Notes under the pieces: model-generated
What the model was told of the DNA's origin: nothing
What the model saw: the letters and a program-made list of their open reading frames with translations, nothing else
Databases searched by the model: none
NCBI GenBank assembly: GCA_004151065.3
Contig: NWUY0300015215.1
Location: 2,303-18,703, forward strand
Origin: Larix sibirica
Lineage: Eukaryota; Streptophyta; Pinopsida; Pinales; Pinaceae
Reading direction: 5' to 3'
Length of the DNA stretch: 16,401 bases
Program-made: the position numbers and the translations under genes
In this document: one piece after another, positions 1 through 8,432 of the stretch
Layout: the number at the start of each line of letters is the position of its first letter
Numbering within the stretch: the first letter of the stretch is position 1

Positions 1-106
1 ATTTCCCTTTGAAAATGAAACAAATTTTTTTGTTGACTGCAATGGAAAGTGTTATGAAGTACTAGTCATCTAGTTGTATAAAAACAATACTTGTAATAAA
101 CTAATC

Positions 107-458
107 TCATCCCACATCTGATTTCTCTTGTGATTTTAGCAAAATTTCGCCTAACATATTAACCCTTTTCCACTCAAATAAAGTAGCAAGGAAAACTCCT
201 AAAAAAAGATGATTAGTGTGAAACACGAGAATCCATCCATGGTGAAGAACAATACTAATATCAAAACTTGTTGCTTTATCACCCCAATAATAAATAAAAT
301 AACTCAGAAAAAATGTTAATGAAGCCATAGTGTTTGGAAACATGGCAATATACGCAACAGATGGATACTAAAGAAATGAATATGAGCTTGGTACAATGGT
401 TTTGAGATATGGATCATTATAATTTTGTATATTAGTTACAATTTGTTGAGTAAATTTG
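107..458 (-). pseudogene. Unidentified membrane-protein-like coding remnant
   Basis: I do not recognise the product. Reading the minus strand from about 458 down to 107 gives a protein-like frame of roughly 115 codons, broken by one stop (TAG, at plus 368-370) and ending in a stop at 107. The stretch after the internal stop begins around Y-P-S-V-A-Y-I-A-M-F-P-N and has two strongly hydrophobic segments: one rich in F, L, Y and I ending in Y-Y-W-G-D, and one from about I-V-L-H-H-G-W to L-A-T-L-F-E-W. The tail is polar (K-S-Q-E-K-S-D-V-G). The composition suggests a membrane protein or chance AT-rich hydrophobic coding. The frame above the internal stop (Q-N-Y-N-D-P-Y-L-K-T) also looks protein-like, which favours a real decayed gene. 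It may belong with the minus-strand remnant at 1336-1761. Confidence 0.35.
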
Positions 459-1335
459 TTTGTATGAAATCAAATCTCTTTCCAATAGAGTGCTCACTTA
501 TAATTAGGCCAAAATTGTAATGCAGTGACTTTACCACAACATAAACTTCAACAATTCATTAGGAGCAATATTCATTCATCAAAATGAGGAACTTAGAAAT
601 TTAACATATGTATATATTGCACAAGAATTATGGGCATATGAACATACAATAATGATAGTAACATTTAATATGATATCAATACCACATAATCAAGCCTGGT
701 TTTCCCTTCATGACAAGTTAAATGAGAGATTATTTTCATGCATTTCAGATCAAATTTTGCTTGTTAGTTTTTTAGCTTTTGATAAATGTATATAATGAAT
801 AGGATCAATGAAAAAGATAAAAACATATAGGGCTTCTCTCTTTAGGATTCAAAACAGAGTACTAAATTTGTTAACTATCAATCATACCCAAGTTCGGTTC
901 ATGGTTATATATACTAAGGGATAAAAGAGCTTCTCATATATGCAAAAAGTATACAACAAAATAGAGTGATCTCCTAGATTTTTATGAGGAATTTCACAAT
1001 ACAATGGACCTATAGATTATGGACTTGAAGTTGATAAATTTTCAAAATTGTAAAGTTGAGTGTAGGGTTCCCAAAAGGTTGAGGTTGAAATTCAATATTT
1101 TGACCATTGTTTCATATATAAAATTTGAGATTTAAGCTTGGATAATAGTCCCATTAGAGTGCAGATCAAGACCAATAAAGATAAGTGAAAACAACATTTG
1201 TTAACATATTTCCATGATCATGAACCAATAAAGGGTATATCCCTGATCATAATGCTACAAGAAGGAGTAGAATTGAAAGCGTTGGGAATTTAGAAGCCTC
1301 CTTCAACGTAAACCAAAACTTACCAATATGTTAAA
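459..1335. other. Stretch with no recognisable gene
   Basis: AT-rich sequence with stops in all frames. I see no repeat family, RNA gene or domain here. It lies between two minus-strand coding remnants, so part of it could be former intron sequence, but no splice pair could be matched. Confidence 0.5.
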
Positions 1336-1761
1336 CCCTCAAATAGAAACTATGCCAATTTGTGAACCTACAACCAACACAAATTTAGTTGGAATGTTAG
1401 AACTCAACCCTTCTCTACACATAGGACTAATATTTCCAAATTTCATTTTCAACACTAGCTTATGGACAAGATCTTCTAATGCAGAGGCATCCAATTAGAA
1501 AGAGGGCATACTAAAATCTCAGCTGGGCATTTTCCTTTCACCATACAAGTCTAAAAATTTCATAAGGATATTGCAAGATGTTTGGTGGTGAAACATTAAA
1601 CATAGTTGTGCATCAAATAGTTTGTATTCATCCTCCACCTTTACCACCTCTATACCTCCTCCCTGGCCATGATCGTCACTAGAATTAACAATATTGATTT
1701 CCTTCACTATAAGAGGAATTCCTTCAAAGAAGTTGGCCAATGCTTGAAAGGATTTTCATTC
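1336..1761 (-). pseudogene. Unidentified broken coding remnant
   Basis: A single minus-strand frame runs about 140 codons from roughly 1761 down to 1336, with two internal stops (a TGA near plus 1516-1518 and a TAA about eight codons later). On either side of the stops the translation stays protein-like. The first part contains F-F-E-G-I-P-L-I-V-K-E, then an acidic and glycine-rich stretch (D-D-H-G-Q-G-G-G-I-E-V-V-K-V-E-D-E-Y-K-L). The later part contains A-L-E-D-L-V-H-K-L and V-L-V-V-G-S-Q-I-G. I cannot assign a family. Continuity of the same frame across both stops suggests point-mutation decay of a once-coding sequence rather than chance. It could be the upstream part of the same minus-strand unit as the remnant at 107-458. 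Confidence 0.35.
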
Positions 1762-1948
1762 CTTAGTAATTTGAGTGTTTGAACAATATAAGTCATAAAA
1801 AAAAACAATCTTACTGGTGCTAACAAATATTTCTAGAGGATATGGCATGCCTAGTGTAGGTGCCTATAAGTTTTGCAAATTTCATAGAAATCATTTGAAG
1901 ATTTATGCAAGAAGGAGCTCGAAGTAGGGTTAGGAAAAACATCACCCT

Positions 1949-2112
1949 ATCACTCTACATGTACCAAGTTGGTAGGAATATGCTTACAAGTTCCAACTCA
2001 CTAACTTCACATAATTTTATGCAACAAGTGTGACCTTTTAGGCCAAGTAACAAAATATGCAAAAAGTATTCTATGAGACAAAATGCCATTATGAGACTCT
2101 ATCCCATTGGTA
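1949..2112 (+). repeat. Repeat family 1, copy A (partial)
   Basis: First, truncated copy of a non-coding repeat. It starts at a motif reading atcactctacatgt, shared with copy C at 3026, and continues through ccaagttgg, atgcaacaagtgtg and gccaagtaacaaaat, ending near gactctatcccattgg. The same order of blocks is seen in copy B. Positions 2113-2148 repeat the palindromic part once more, forming a hinge between A and B. Strand is arbitrary. Confidence 0.7.
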
Positions 2113-2148
2113 TGCATATGCCTACAAGTTCCAACTTGTCAACTTGGT

Positions 2149-2598
2149 ATCCAAGTTGGTAGGCATATGCCTACATTGCCAACTTTCCAACTTCACATAA
2201 CTTTATGCAACAAGTGTGCCCTTTTAGGCCAAGTAACAAAATAGAGAAAAAGTGGCCTATGAGACAAAATGCCATAATGAGACTCTATCCCACTGGTGCA
2301 CCCACTCACAACAAGATTTAAAACATTCTCCAAACAATAGGTTACCAACACTCCATATTTTCAAGAAAAGTGTTTTCCATCACACCAAGATAATACCTCA
2401 ACTTCTTGAACTCCCCCCTACTTGGGTATTCATCAAAGTCCACCCATGAATATGAAGGGATGTAAGAGAATATAGGTAATCATTGAGTTGAATTAGTTGG
2501 TCATATTCTAAAACAAGTTCCATGCATGAGTTATTATTAAGATTATAAAGATGTTTCATGTATGACTTATGCACCTATTCTTGGTAGCCTTCATATTA
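2149..2598 (+). repeat. Repeat family 1, copy B (longest)
   Basis: The longest copy. It starts with ccaagttggt and a perfect 12-bp palindrome, aggcatatgcct, at 2161-2172. It then shares with copy C the blocks atgcaacaagtgt, aacattctccaaacaa, gtgttttccatcacaccaag, gagttattattaagat and the end block ttcttggtagccttcatat. Short open frames inside it are not conserved in the other copies, so I read it as non-coding. Matching blocks in B and C are offset by about 860-890 bp, with indels between them. Confidence 0.75.
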
Positions 2599-3025
2599 AA
2601 AGAGTTTTATGAGACAAATTAGGAATGGTGAGTTTTAATTGATTTGAAGTTTTGATCTTGATTTTTTTAAGAGTCATGTTAGCTAAAATTGGAAAATTTA
2701 GCATTCTTCACATAGCATTATTACACTAGAAAATGTATATTTTCATGTTGAATGTAGGTACATCACATGAATAGATTAATATCTCTTGTATATTAATTTT
2801 GGGCTCAAATAGAACCACAAAACTAACATTCACAAATAACCTAACCTACAAAAATTATGGTGCAACTCACATTACTTTCTCTATCTCTCATTAAGAAATA
2901 TAATAATCCTATGAAATGATGTGCTTATCCTTCATTTTAAAGAGTAAATATAGGATTGAATTACAAATAAGGTGAAACCCTAACCCCAAACTAGCTCAAT
3001 AAATGGGGAATGAGTCCAAAAGTGT
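2599..3025. other. Spacer between repeat copies; no gene seen
   Basis: About 430 bp of AT-rich sequence separating copies B and C. No coding frame, repeat or RNA feature is recognisable. Confidence 0.5.
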
Positions 3026-3456
3026 ATCACTCTACATGTTCCAAGTTGGTAGTCATATGCCTACAAGTGCCAACTCGCCAACTTTACATAATTTTATGCA
3101 ACAAGTGTTCCCTTTTAGGCGAAGTAACAAAATACAACAACAAGATTTAAAACATTCTATTCACAACAAGAGTTAAAACATTCTCCAAACAACAGGTAAC
3201 CAACTCTCCGTATTTTCAAGGAAAGTGTTTTCCATCACACCAAGATACTACCTCAACGTCTTGAACTTCCCCTCTACTAGGGTCTTCATCAAAGTATTGG
3301 CCACCCAAGAATATGAAGGGATGCAAGAGACTCTAGGTAATCATTGAGTTGAAGTAGTTGATCCTATTCTAAAACAAGTTCCATGTATGAGTTATTATTA
3401 AGATGATAAAGATGTTTGTGTATGACTTATGCACCTATTCTTGGTAGCCTTCATAT
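3026..3456 (+). repeat. Repeat family 1, copy C
   Basis: Third copy, in the same orientation as A and B. It begins with the atcactctacatgt block of copy A and ends with the ttcttggtagccttcatat block of copy B. It therefore carries both ends of the family and best indicates the full unit of about 430 bp. Relative to B it lacks the segment containing gactctatccca and has a local duplication around aacaagatttaaaacattct (3138 onward). The central palindrome is mutated here (gtcatatgcct). Confidence 0.75.
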
Positions 3457-3682
3457 ATGATTATTCTAGAGATGAATGCATGGATTTTAGATCAATCTCT
3501 AGTTTTCAAAATTTTACTATGCAATGCAGATACTTATCAATTTCTTTAGCAAAGTTATGCAAAAACATCAATGCATCAGTTATATAAATTGTTTTATCAA
3601 AGGCTACCCACGATCAATTGCAAATTTTGGTATCCGAATCATATGACTGAAAATGATCGTTGTTGTTTGGCATTAATTATAG

Positions 3683-4396
3683 GAACAACCAAATATATAT
3701 ATGTCAGATCTATATTCAGATAGCGATGGTTGTTATAAACAGATTGGAGAAGGGGAAGTGTCAATCATTACCTCAATATCAACTAGAGGTAATACTGTCA
3801 AAAGAAAATTTTAAAAAGCATATGGATTTCTTTCTTGTTGAAGGAGGGTCATGCTCTTATGACAATGACACCGTTGGAGACAATAAAGTTTCATTAAGAT
3901 ATAGACATTATTTGAAGAATTGGAAACCAAACCCACTTCCTGGAATAAACACTGATTTCTATATTAATGGAAGAACATATCAAATTGATCCATCTAGTTT
4001 ACATGGTCTAGGGCTCCTTAAAATGGATGGTTTGAATGTTCCATACAACTATAAAGTCGATATCATGGATTATTTTGGCTCAATATATGATTACCCACAT
4101 TGGGGTCGGATAACAAGATATCTAAAGAGTATGCACATATAAGGAGTTTATGCAAATTATAATAAAATGAAAGAAAACAATCAAGATAAATGATATTCCA
4201 TATATATCGATGGAAGGCCCAAAGCTTCTAGAAATGTTGTCGGGTTATAAACAACACTCATCCTAGAAGCACAAACAAACTACCCAGTTGTGTGTTGGAG
4301 GAGTGTAATTGAAACAGAGTTGTGGTCACTGCAATAAAATCAACAACCATGGGGAAGGAGGAGTTGTTGATCAATTATCATTTGAATAGGATATAG
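3683..4396 (+). pseudogene. SET-domain (protein lysine methyltransferase-like) pseudogene, first exon region
   Basis: A decayed gene encoding a SET domain, the fold that transfers methyl from S-adenosylmethionine to lysine, usually on histones. Coding appears to start after a T-rich tract ending in an AG acceptor at 3681-3682. The frame from 3683 (S-D-L-Y-S-D-S-D-G-C-Y-K-Q) shifts at the T-run 3809-3812 and continues to the domain. SET signatures in order: the S-x-x-H-G-L-G-L block (GLGL at 4005-4016), D-Y-F-G (4068-4079), the G-F-I-N-N-T block where the family has its R-F-I-N-H-S core (around 4242-4258), and the C-terminal E-L-L-I-N-Y (4361-4378), matching E-E-L-x-x-D-Y. Lesions: stops at 4140 and 4191, a one-base loss near 4245, and stops at 4310 and 4394. 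No post-SET cysteine cluster is visible. The N-N-T in place of N-H-S recalls divergent plant SET proteins of the ATXR5/6 type. Not functional as it stands. Confidence 0.7.
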
Positions 4397-4759
4397 GAAT
4401 AATGTAACTATGGTTTAAAACTCATGTCCATGACTCACTAAAAAACATGTATATTGTATATTCACTATTTGTCATTACAAATACTTTATGTCATAATGTT
4501 GATGAAGGGAATTGAGAACATCTACCCCTTTTTGGATATATGGTTAACAAATCATCATTTATGTTACGGGTTGATCAGGGGAAATGCATAGACCATGGGC
4601 AAGTGAAATAATATATGGCCATTTATATGTTCATTATTATATCCCATATTGTTCTCTTTTATCCTAGTGTAATTATTATTATTACATATCTGATCAAACT
4701 TATATAATTATTTGTAGGCTCACATGTCATCACCTTGTCTTGATTAGGATACAGCGTAG
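4397..4759 (+). other. Probable intron or non-coding stretch inside the SET-gene remnant
   Basis: AT-rich sequence with no sustained coding, ending near a T-rich tract and AG (ttatttgtag, to 4718). It separates the SET domain from the next exon-like piece. It contains a short ATT-repeat run near 4672-4684. The upstream donor site could not be fixed. Confidence 0.4.
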
Positions 4760-4909
4760 ATCTATCAGGAGCTCTTATATATCTCAGGATCTCTCCACAC
4801 TCTTGAAACTATTCAAAAAAAGTTAATAAATTAGTTGAAGAACTTGCAGAATTAGTGGGCGTCGAAGAGACTCCCGAGACTGAAAGAAGAATCCAATTAA
4901 TTCTTGATG
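4760..4909 (+). pseudogene. Exon-like piece downstream of the SET domain (charged helical segment)
   Basis: Protein-like coding ending at a clean donor (G|GTAAGC, GT at 4910). The upstream part reads L-E-T-I-Q-K in one frame and passes, in the A-run around 4815-4821, to another frame that reads V-N-K-L-V-E-E-L-A-E-L-V-G and E-T-P-E-T-E-R-R-I-Q-L-I-L-D. The heptad-like spacing of L, V and I with E and K suggests an amphipathic or coiled-coil helix. Family unknown. The exon ends in phase 1 and joins exactly in frame to the piece starting at 5032. Its 5' limit is uncertain. Confidence 0.5.
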
Positions 4910-5031
4910 GTAAGCACCAGGAAGTACAATATATGTATTTTTTAAATTATATTCCATTAATTCCTTTAAATAATATGACATTTTTTAAAATGAATCCAAG
5001 GGCTTGACTAAGTGAATTGTATTTTCGCAAG
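4910..5031 (+). other. Phase-matched spliceosomal intron (122 bp)
   Basis: GT at 4910-4911 (gtaagc) and AG at 5030-5031 (ttttcgcaag) bound an AT-rich 122-bp segment. Joining 4909 to 5032 restores a codon (g+aa, Glu) and gives I-L-D-E-L-L-R-D-K-E-P-N without a frame break. Length, base content and phase agreement support a genuine plant intron. Confidence 0.6.
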
Positions 5032-5351
5032 AATTATTGAGAGACAAAGAACCCAATGTTGGGAGTAGCATACATGCATCTATGGATGTACCATCTGCTC
5101 CTTTTGCACCTGCTATTGATGCCTCAAATCCTCCAATTTATGTGTCTACCGCTACACCTATTGTTATTGTCGCGCAGTATAAGTCCCATATGTACATACA
5201 ACCCCTGGGTTCATTACTCTTGCGCCTCATTCATGAGAGGTTGATACGACTTTGAAGACACTAGAATTACTCGTCAAGAGCACTGGGAAATTATCAGTTT
5301 CTTTACATATGGGCCATGAATTGGTGCTAATGAAGGGATTAAAAATCCATG
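5032..5351 (+). pseudogene. Exon-like piece with Pro/Ala-rich linker and aromatic-rich block
   Basis: The first half, in the frame continued from the previous exon, is a linker rich in Pro, Ala and Ser (D-V-P-S-A-P-F-A-P-A-I-D-A-S-N-P-P). A frame change occurs between about 5180 and 5240. The second half then reads Y-D-F-E-D-T-R-I-T-R-Q-E-H-W-E-I-I-S-F-F and I-G-A-N-E-G-I-K-N-P-W, with TGA stops at 5242 and in the middle (after T-Y-G-P). A possible donor gtaatt lies at 5352. I do not recognise the family. The aromatic and charged pattern could fit a plant transposase-derived or other unknown domain, but no catalytic motif is seen. It probably belongs to the same transcription unit as the SET domain because of the shared strand, compact spacing and matched intron. 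Confidence 0.45.
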
Positions 5352-5452
5352 GTAATTACGTCTAGTCCATTGGCATACTTTCATTTTATAAAATGACGAA
5401 TATTTGTATATTCATTCTATATATCTAATCAAAATATTTTATTGAAATGTAG

Positions 5453-5802
5453 GAAATAACTTGTTCTATCAACAATTACAAGAAAATGAATTTTCTCTAT
5501 TTGTACTGACAATTAGAACAAGTTATAAATACCAAAGAAATGACTTGAAGAAGGAGTTGATGAAACACAGGACCACGTTGTTTGTTCCTATATTCAACCA
5601 AAAGTTGGTTAAAACCATGGCATGAAAATACCTAAGATTAGTGTGGGACAATTACCACATTAATATCGATCGATACCCCAATTATGAGCATTTTGTACTA
5701 ATTCCAGAATGGGAGTGGGATGCACTGATAGAGGATTCTAAGGAGAAGAAGATGGAAAAAGAGGGATCCTTGCATGCAAGTATGGGAAAAGCACAAAGGT
5801 AG
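5453..5802 (+). pseudogene. Exon-like piece, long conserved frame of unknown family
   Basis: After a T-rich, AG-ended stretch (AG at 5451-5452) one frame runs about 115 codons to a TAG at 5800, with only one internal stop (TGA, 5623). It reads N-N-L-F-Y-Q-Q-L-Q-E-N-E-F, then L-K-K-E-L-M-K-H-R-T-T-L-F-V-P-I-F-N-Q-K, then W-D-N-Y-H-I-N-I-D-R-Y-P-N-Y-E-H-F, then P-E-W-E-W-D-A-L-I-E-D-S-K-E-K-K, then a basic end (S-M-G-K-A-Q-R). The W-rich helical blocks and basic tail loosely resemble the region found in plant Ptta/En/Spm-type transposase proteins, but I cannot confirm this and rate it as a guess. The join to the preceding exon is one base out of phase, so either the splice site or the sequence has changed. 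Confidence 0.5.
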
Positions 5803-5814
5803 ATAAATGATCTA

Positions 5815-6345
5815 GATGTATATCAGTGGTCATCCATCTATTTCATTGGCTCAAAACACTTTTTCCAGTTTGGCAGTTTTTTACATATTTTTGTGTCCAA
5901 AACTTTTGGGTTCATTTTGAGGCCCTAAACAACATTTTTTGGAAATTCCACAGTCTAGACACAACCAAATTAAATTTTGGATGAGAGAAATGTGTACTTA
6001 TTTACTATACCTTTCCAATGGCATACTGAGCACCCTAAACGGTGATCGTATGGAAAAGTTATGCCCCCGAGAAGTTGAAACATCAACTAACCACCTCGAG
6101 GTGTGCAAACCTTTTTATGGTTAATATCCTAGGGTTAGGTTCTTGGATGTTAGAGTTTTTCCTTCATTCATATGTTAAAAAGGCCCTTTGGCCTCCTTTT
6201 GTAATAAGCTTGTGACGAATGAGTGTAGCTGCCACATCTCTTCTCGGAGATAAAGCTACCAACATTCTAGCTACTTTTATTTTACATTATGTTTTGTTTC
6301 TTTCATTTCATAGAATTTGAGTTTATTGTATCACTATGTTTCTNN
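5815..6345 (+). mobile_element. LTR-like non-coding insertion fragment (tentative)
   Basis: Non-coding sequence that abruptly follows the coding-like piece. It includes ctttccaatggcatactgag, aaaagttatgcccccgag and aaggccctttggcctccttttgtaataa. From memory such blocks are typical of plant Ty3/gypsy LTRs and their R regions, but the boundaries (TG...CA) and target duplications cannot be fixed. Two undetermined bases are at 6344-6345. It may have interrupted the SET-type gene remnant. Confidence 0.3.
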
Positions 6346-7380
6346 AATTCCCTCACTTGAGGGCCAAAAGAATTTTGTATCTATGTTAGGACTCTGGGGA
6401 TAGCTATCCAAACAATTCCCCATAGTCACTATACATCTAAGACATACTGGGTGACAATTTAGGGAACCAAAATATTCTAGTATTATTGGACACGATCACC
6501 ACTAGTTTATTGGTAGGCCCATCCTTTCAAGGTAGCACGTGGTGAGATCGGAACCAAAGGCTTCTTTGGGGAACCTTTTCCTTTCATATTCTGAAGATCA
6601 TCTAGATTGTTTCCTTTGGGACAAAGTTGCAAGAAACCTATTAGACGTGTCTAAGAATGAGGTATCCTGGTGAGCATTCTATTAGACATCTTACCCATAG
6701 GTGGTATCATAGGTGGGAGGGCACCTGGAGTAGATAGATTCTTGTCGACTAGAGTTTCCCCCAATGATTGCTCGATAATTGTTCCTTGCGATCTCCACTC
6801 ATTGGATTGGTAGGATTGATGCTCCTATATGAGTTCAATTTTTTGGAAGACCCTTTTTTGTCTTTCTACTTATTTTTTGGCAGTGGAATTGTGACCCCAT
6901 TGTTTGGAATAGATTTGAGAAGGATTTATTTTAATAACAATTGGTTGTTTAGTTCTCCTTATAGGACTATTGTGTCTTTTCTTTTTATAGGGTGTTGTTG
7001 GAATTTTTCAGTCTTTGTTACATAGTAGATCAGTTAATGCACACACGCTACACTTTTTTTTTGGTTTGTCAGTATTTCTAAATTTCTTCTTCTAGAAGAG
7101 AGAGGTTGAGCTTGTCCATATCTGTTGCACACTTTGGTGCTGGATATGCGTCGCACTTCCATGGAATCTCTATGGAATTATGAATGTTGGGGTGTTTTGA
7201 GATGAGCACAGACCCAAGGAACCCATACTATGGGTCAACTTGCGAAGTAGAGGGAAGCACAACTATAAAAGAATTTAAAAGTTTTCAAGCAATCACAAAA
7301 TGATATACCAGTAAATGTGGTTAACCTAAAAGAGACATGATAATATTAGATGTAATACATACACAACATTCCTAAAAGAT
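6346..7380. other. Non-coding stretch between LTR-like and Penelope fragments
   Basis: I find no convincing gene. The one longer frame (6768-7025) is hydrophobic and looks incidental. A TGGTATCA octamer at 6702-6709 matches the start of the initiator-tRNA primer binding site used by many LTR retrotransposons, but the following bases do not continue the match. The segment may be leader or internal sequence of a decayed retroelement. Confidence 0.35.
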
Positions 7381-7871
7381 AATAAAAGAAATGAAACTGT
7401 CATTTTGGACATTGAAGACTACACAAAAAAATGATAGAGAATATTACAACCAACAATTGTTATAACAAAATTACGAAAGATCCTAGAAATAAAATCATGA
7501 ATGAGGTTAAGAATGCTATAAACATAGTTATAATTAGGTTAAGAATGAAATGGTTATAATATTTCTAAAATATACTTAGTTTAATTTCTGTGATGTTGAA
7601 GGTGTGGCCATGGGTTCACCTTTATCTCCTGTCGTTTCTAACCTATACAGGGAGAAATTTGAAATAATTGCTATCAACACTTCTCCCCTAAAACCAAAAG
7701 TTTGGAAGAGATATGTGGGTGATACAAATGCAATTTGGCCACACGAGATATATCACCTCAATGGTTTCCTATACCATCTCAAGAACTAGTCTAGTTATAT
7801 TATATTCGAAATGGAAATAGAAGAAATTAAAAGTTTACCATATTTGGATGTCTTGGTTACAAGAATATATA
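7381..7871 (+). mobile_element. Penelope-like element remnant (reverse transcriptase fragment)
   Basis: Two pieces of a Penelope-like retroelement polyprotein. Piece 1 (7381 to about 7525) reads N-E-T-V-I-L-D-I-E-D-Y-T-K-K and, after a one-base loss in an A-run near 7425-7431, M-I-E-N-I-T-T-N-N, then K-I-T-K-D-P-R-N-K-I-M-N-E-V. This resembles the V-x-M-D-x-x-D-Y-x-x-K-M and K-D-P-T-x-x-I-x-x-E-V stretch upstream of the Penelope RT core. Piece 2 (7583-7871) has the diagnostic G-V-A-M-G-S-P-L-S-P-V-V-x-N-L-Y block, then K-P-K-V-W-K-R-Y-V-G-D-T, I-W-P-H, and after a stop at 7787, M-E-I-E and L-P-Y-L-D-V-L-V-T-R. The RT catalytic Y-V-D-D is Y-V-G-D here (GGT at 7718). The intervening RT motifs and the GIY-YIG endonuclease are missing, so the copy is dead. 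Known plant relatives are mainly from conifers. Confidence 0.8.
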
Positions 7872-7872
7872 N

Positions 7873-8045
7873 TGTATCACTGTGTTTCTTGCCATATATA
7901 TGTGTATGTGGTTCTATATATGCTCTTTCATTTTGTTTCTCACATAAATCTGTATCAATAAAATAGTGTAATGATCAATGAAATTATATATTGTATATTG
8001 CATTTGACCATTATTTTTAAATCTCATAAACATGTACTTAACCAT
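7873..8045. other. Short AT-rich spacer after the Penelope fragment
   Basis: Starts right after an undetermined base at 7872. The Penelope reading frame loses similarity here. No gene seen; it may include intron sequence of the exon-like pieces that follow. Confidence 0.4.
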
Positions 8046-8366
8046 TTTCATACACTCAAAGACACCACAAAGGTTGCACAAGCCATACTTGAGAATATTG
8101 GACAGCACAAACTTGGCCCAAGGGGCTATCTTAAAGTGAAAGGGAGATATATAAGTATTAAGATTTAAAAATTGTCACTATTTCATTTTCAATTGTGCTC
8201 TAAATGTTTTCCTTACCAAAATGTGTTATCTTATGGTATGTACTCTGTAGACTTTGACATCATGCCCACGACTGAAGAGCTCAAAGTTTCCCTAAAAGGA
8301 GGCTATAATTCCCTATTTGAAATTAGAAAGGCCAATGCAGCTAATACTTATGTTGTCAACAAGGAG
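8046..8366 (+). pseudogene. Exon-like pieces resuming after the insertions (family unknown)
   Basis: Two protein-like blocks in the same frame. The first (about 8055-8168) reads K-V-A-Q-A-I-L-E-N-I-G-Q-H-K-L-G-P-R-G-Y and ends at a stop at 8166-8168. The second (about 8250-8366) reads D-F-D-I-M-P-T-T-E-E-L-K-V-S-L-K-G-G-Y, then F-E-I-R-K-A-N-A-A-N-T-Y-V-V-N-K-E, and ends at a possible donor (gag|gtatat, GT at 8367). The T-x-x-E-L spacing is faintly like the T-x-x-E-L-F-x-x-T-H region of plant Ptta/En/Spm transposases, but this is not enough for an assignment. These pieces may be the downstream part of the gene whose 5' part lies at 3683-5802, or a separate decayed gene. Confidence 0.4.
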
Positions 8367-8432
8367 GTATATAAATTCAATGCATTATGATTGAATACTT
8401 AATTATAAAGTACAAATCAAGACTGTATTGTT

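Noticed and set aside
2252-2449. Open frame of 65 codons
   Set aside because: It lies inside copy B of the repeat family and is not kept open in copy C.
6702-6709. TGGTATCA octamer resembling a retrotransposon primer binding site
   Set aside because: Only eight bases match; the next bases (tagg) depart from the usual continuation, and no LTR end is clear just upstream.
6768-7025. Open frame of 85 codons, hydrophobic
   Set aside because: Phe/Leu-rich composition expected from T-rich DNA; no motif, and no conserved context.
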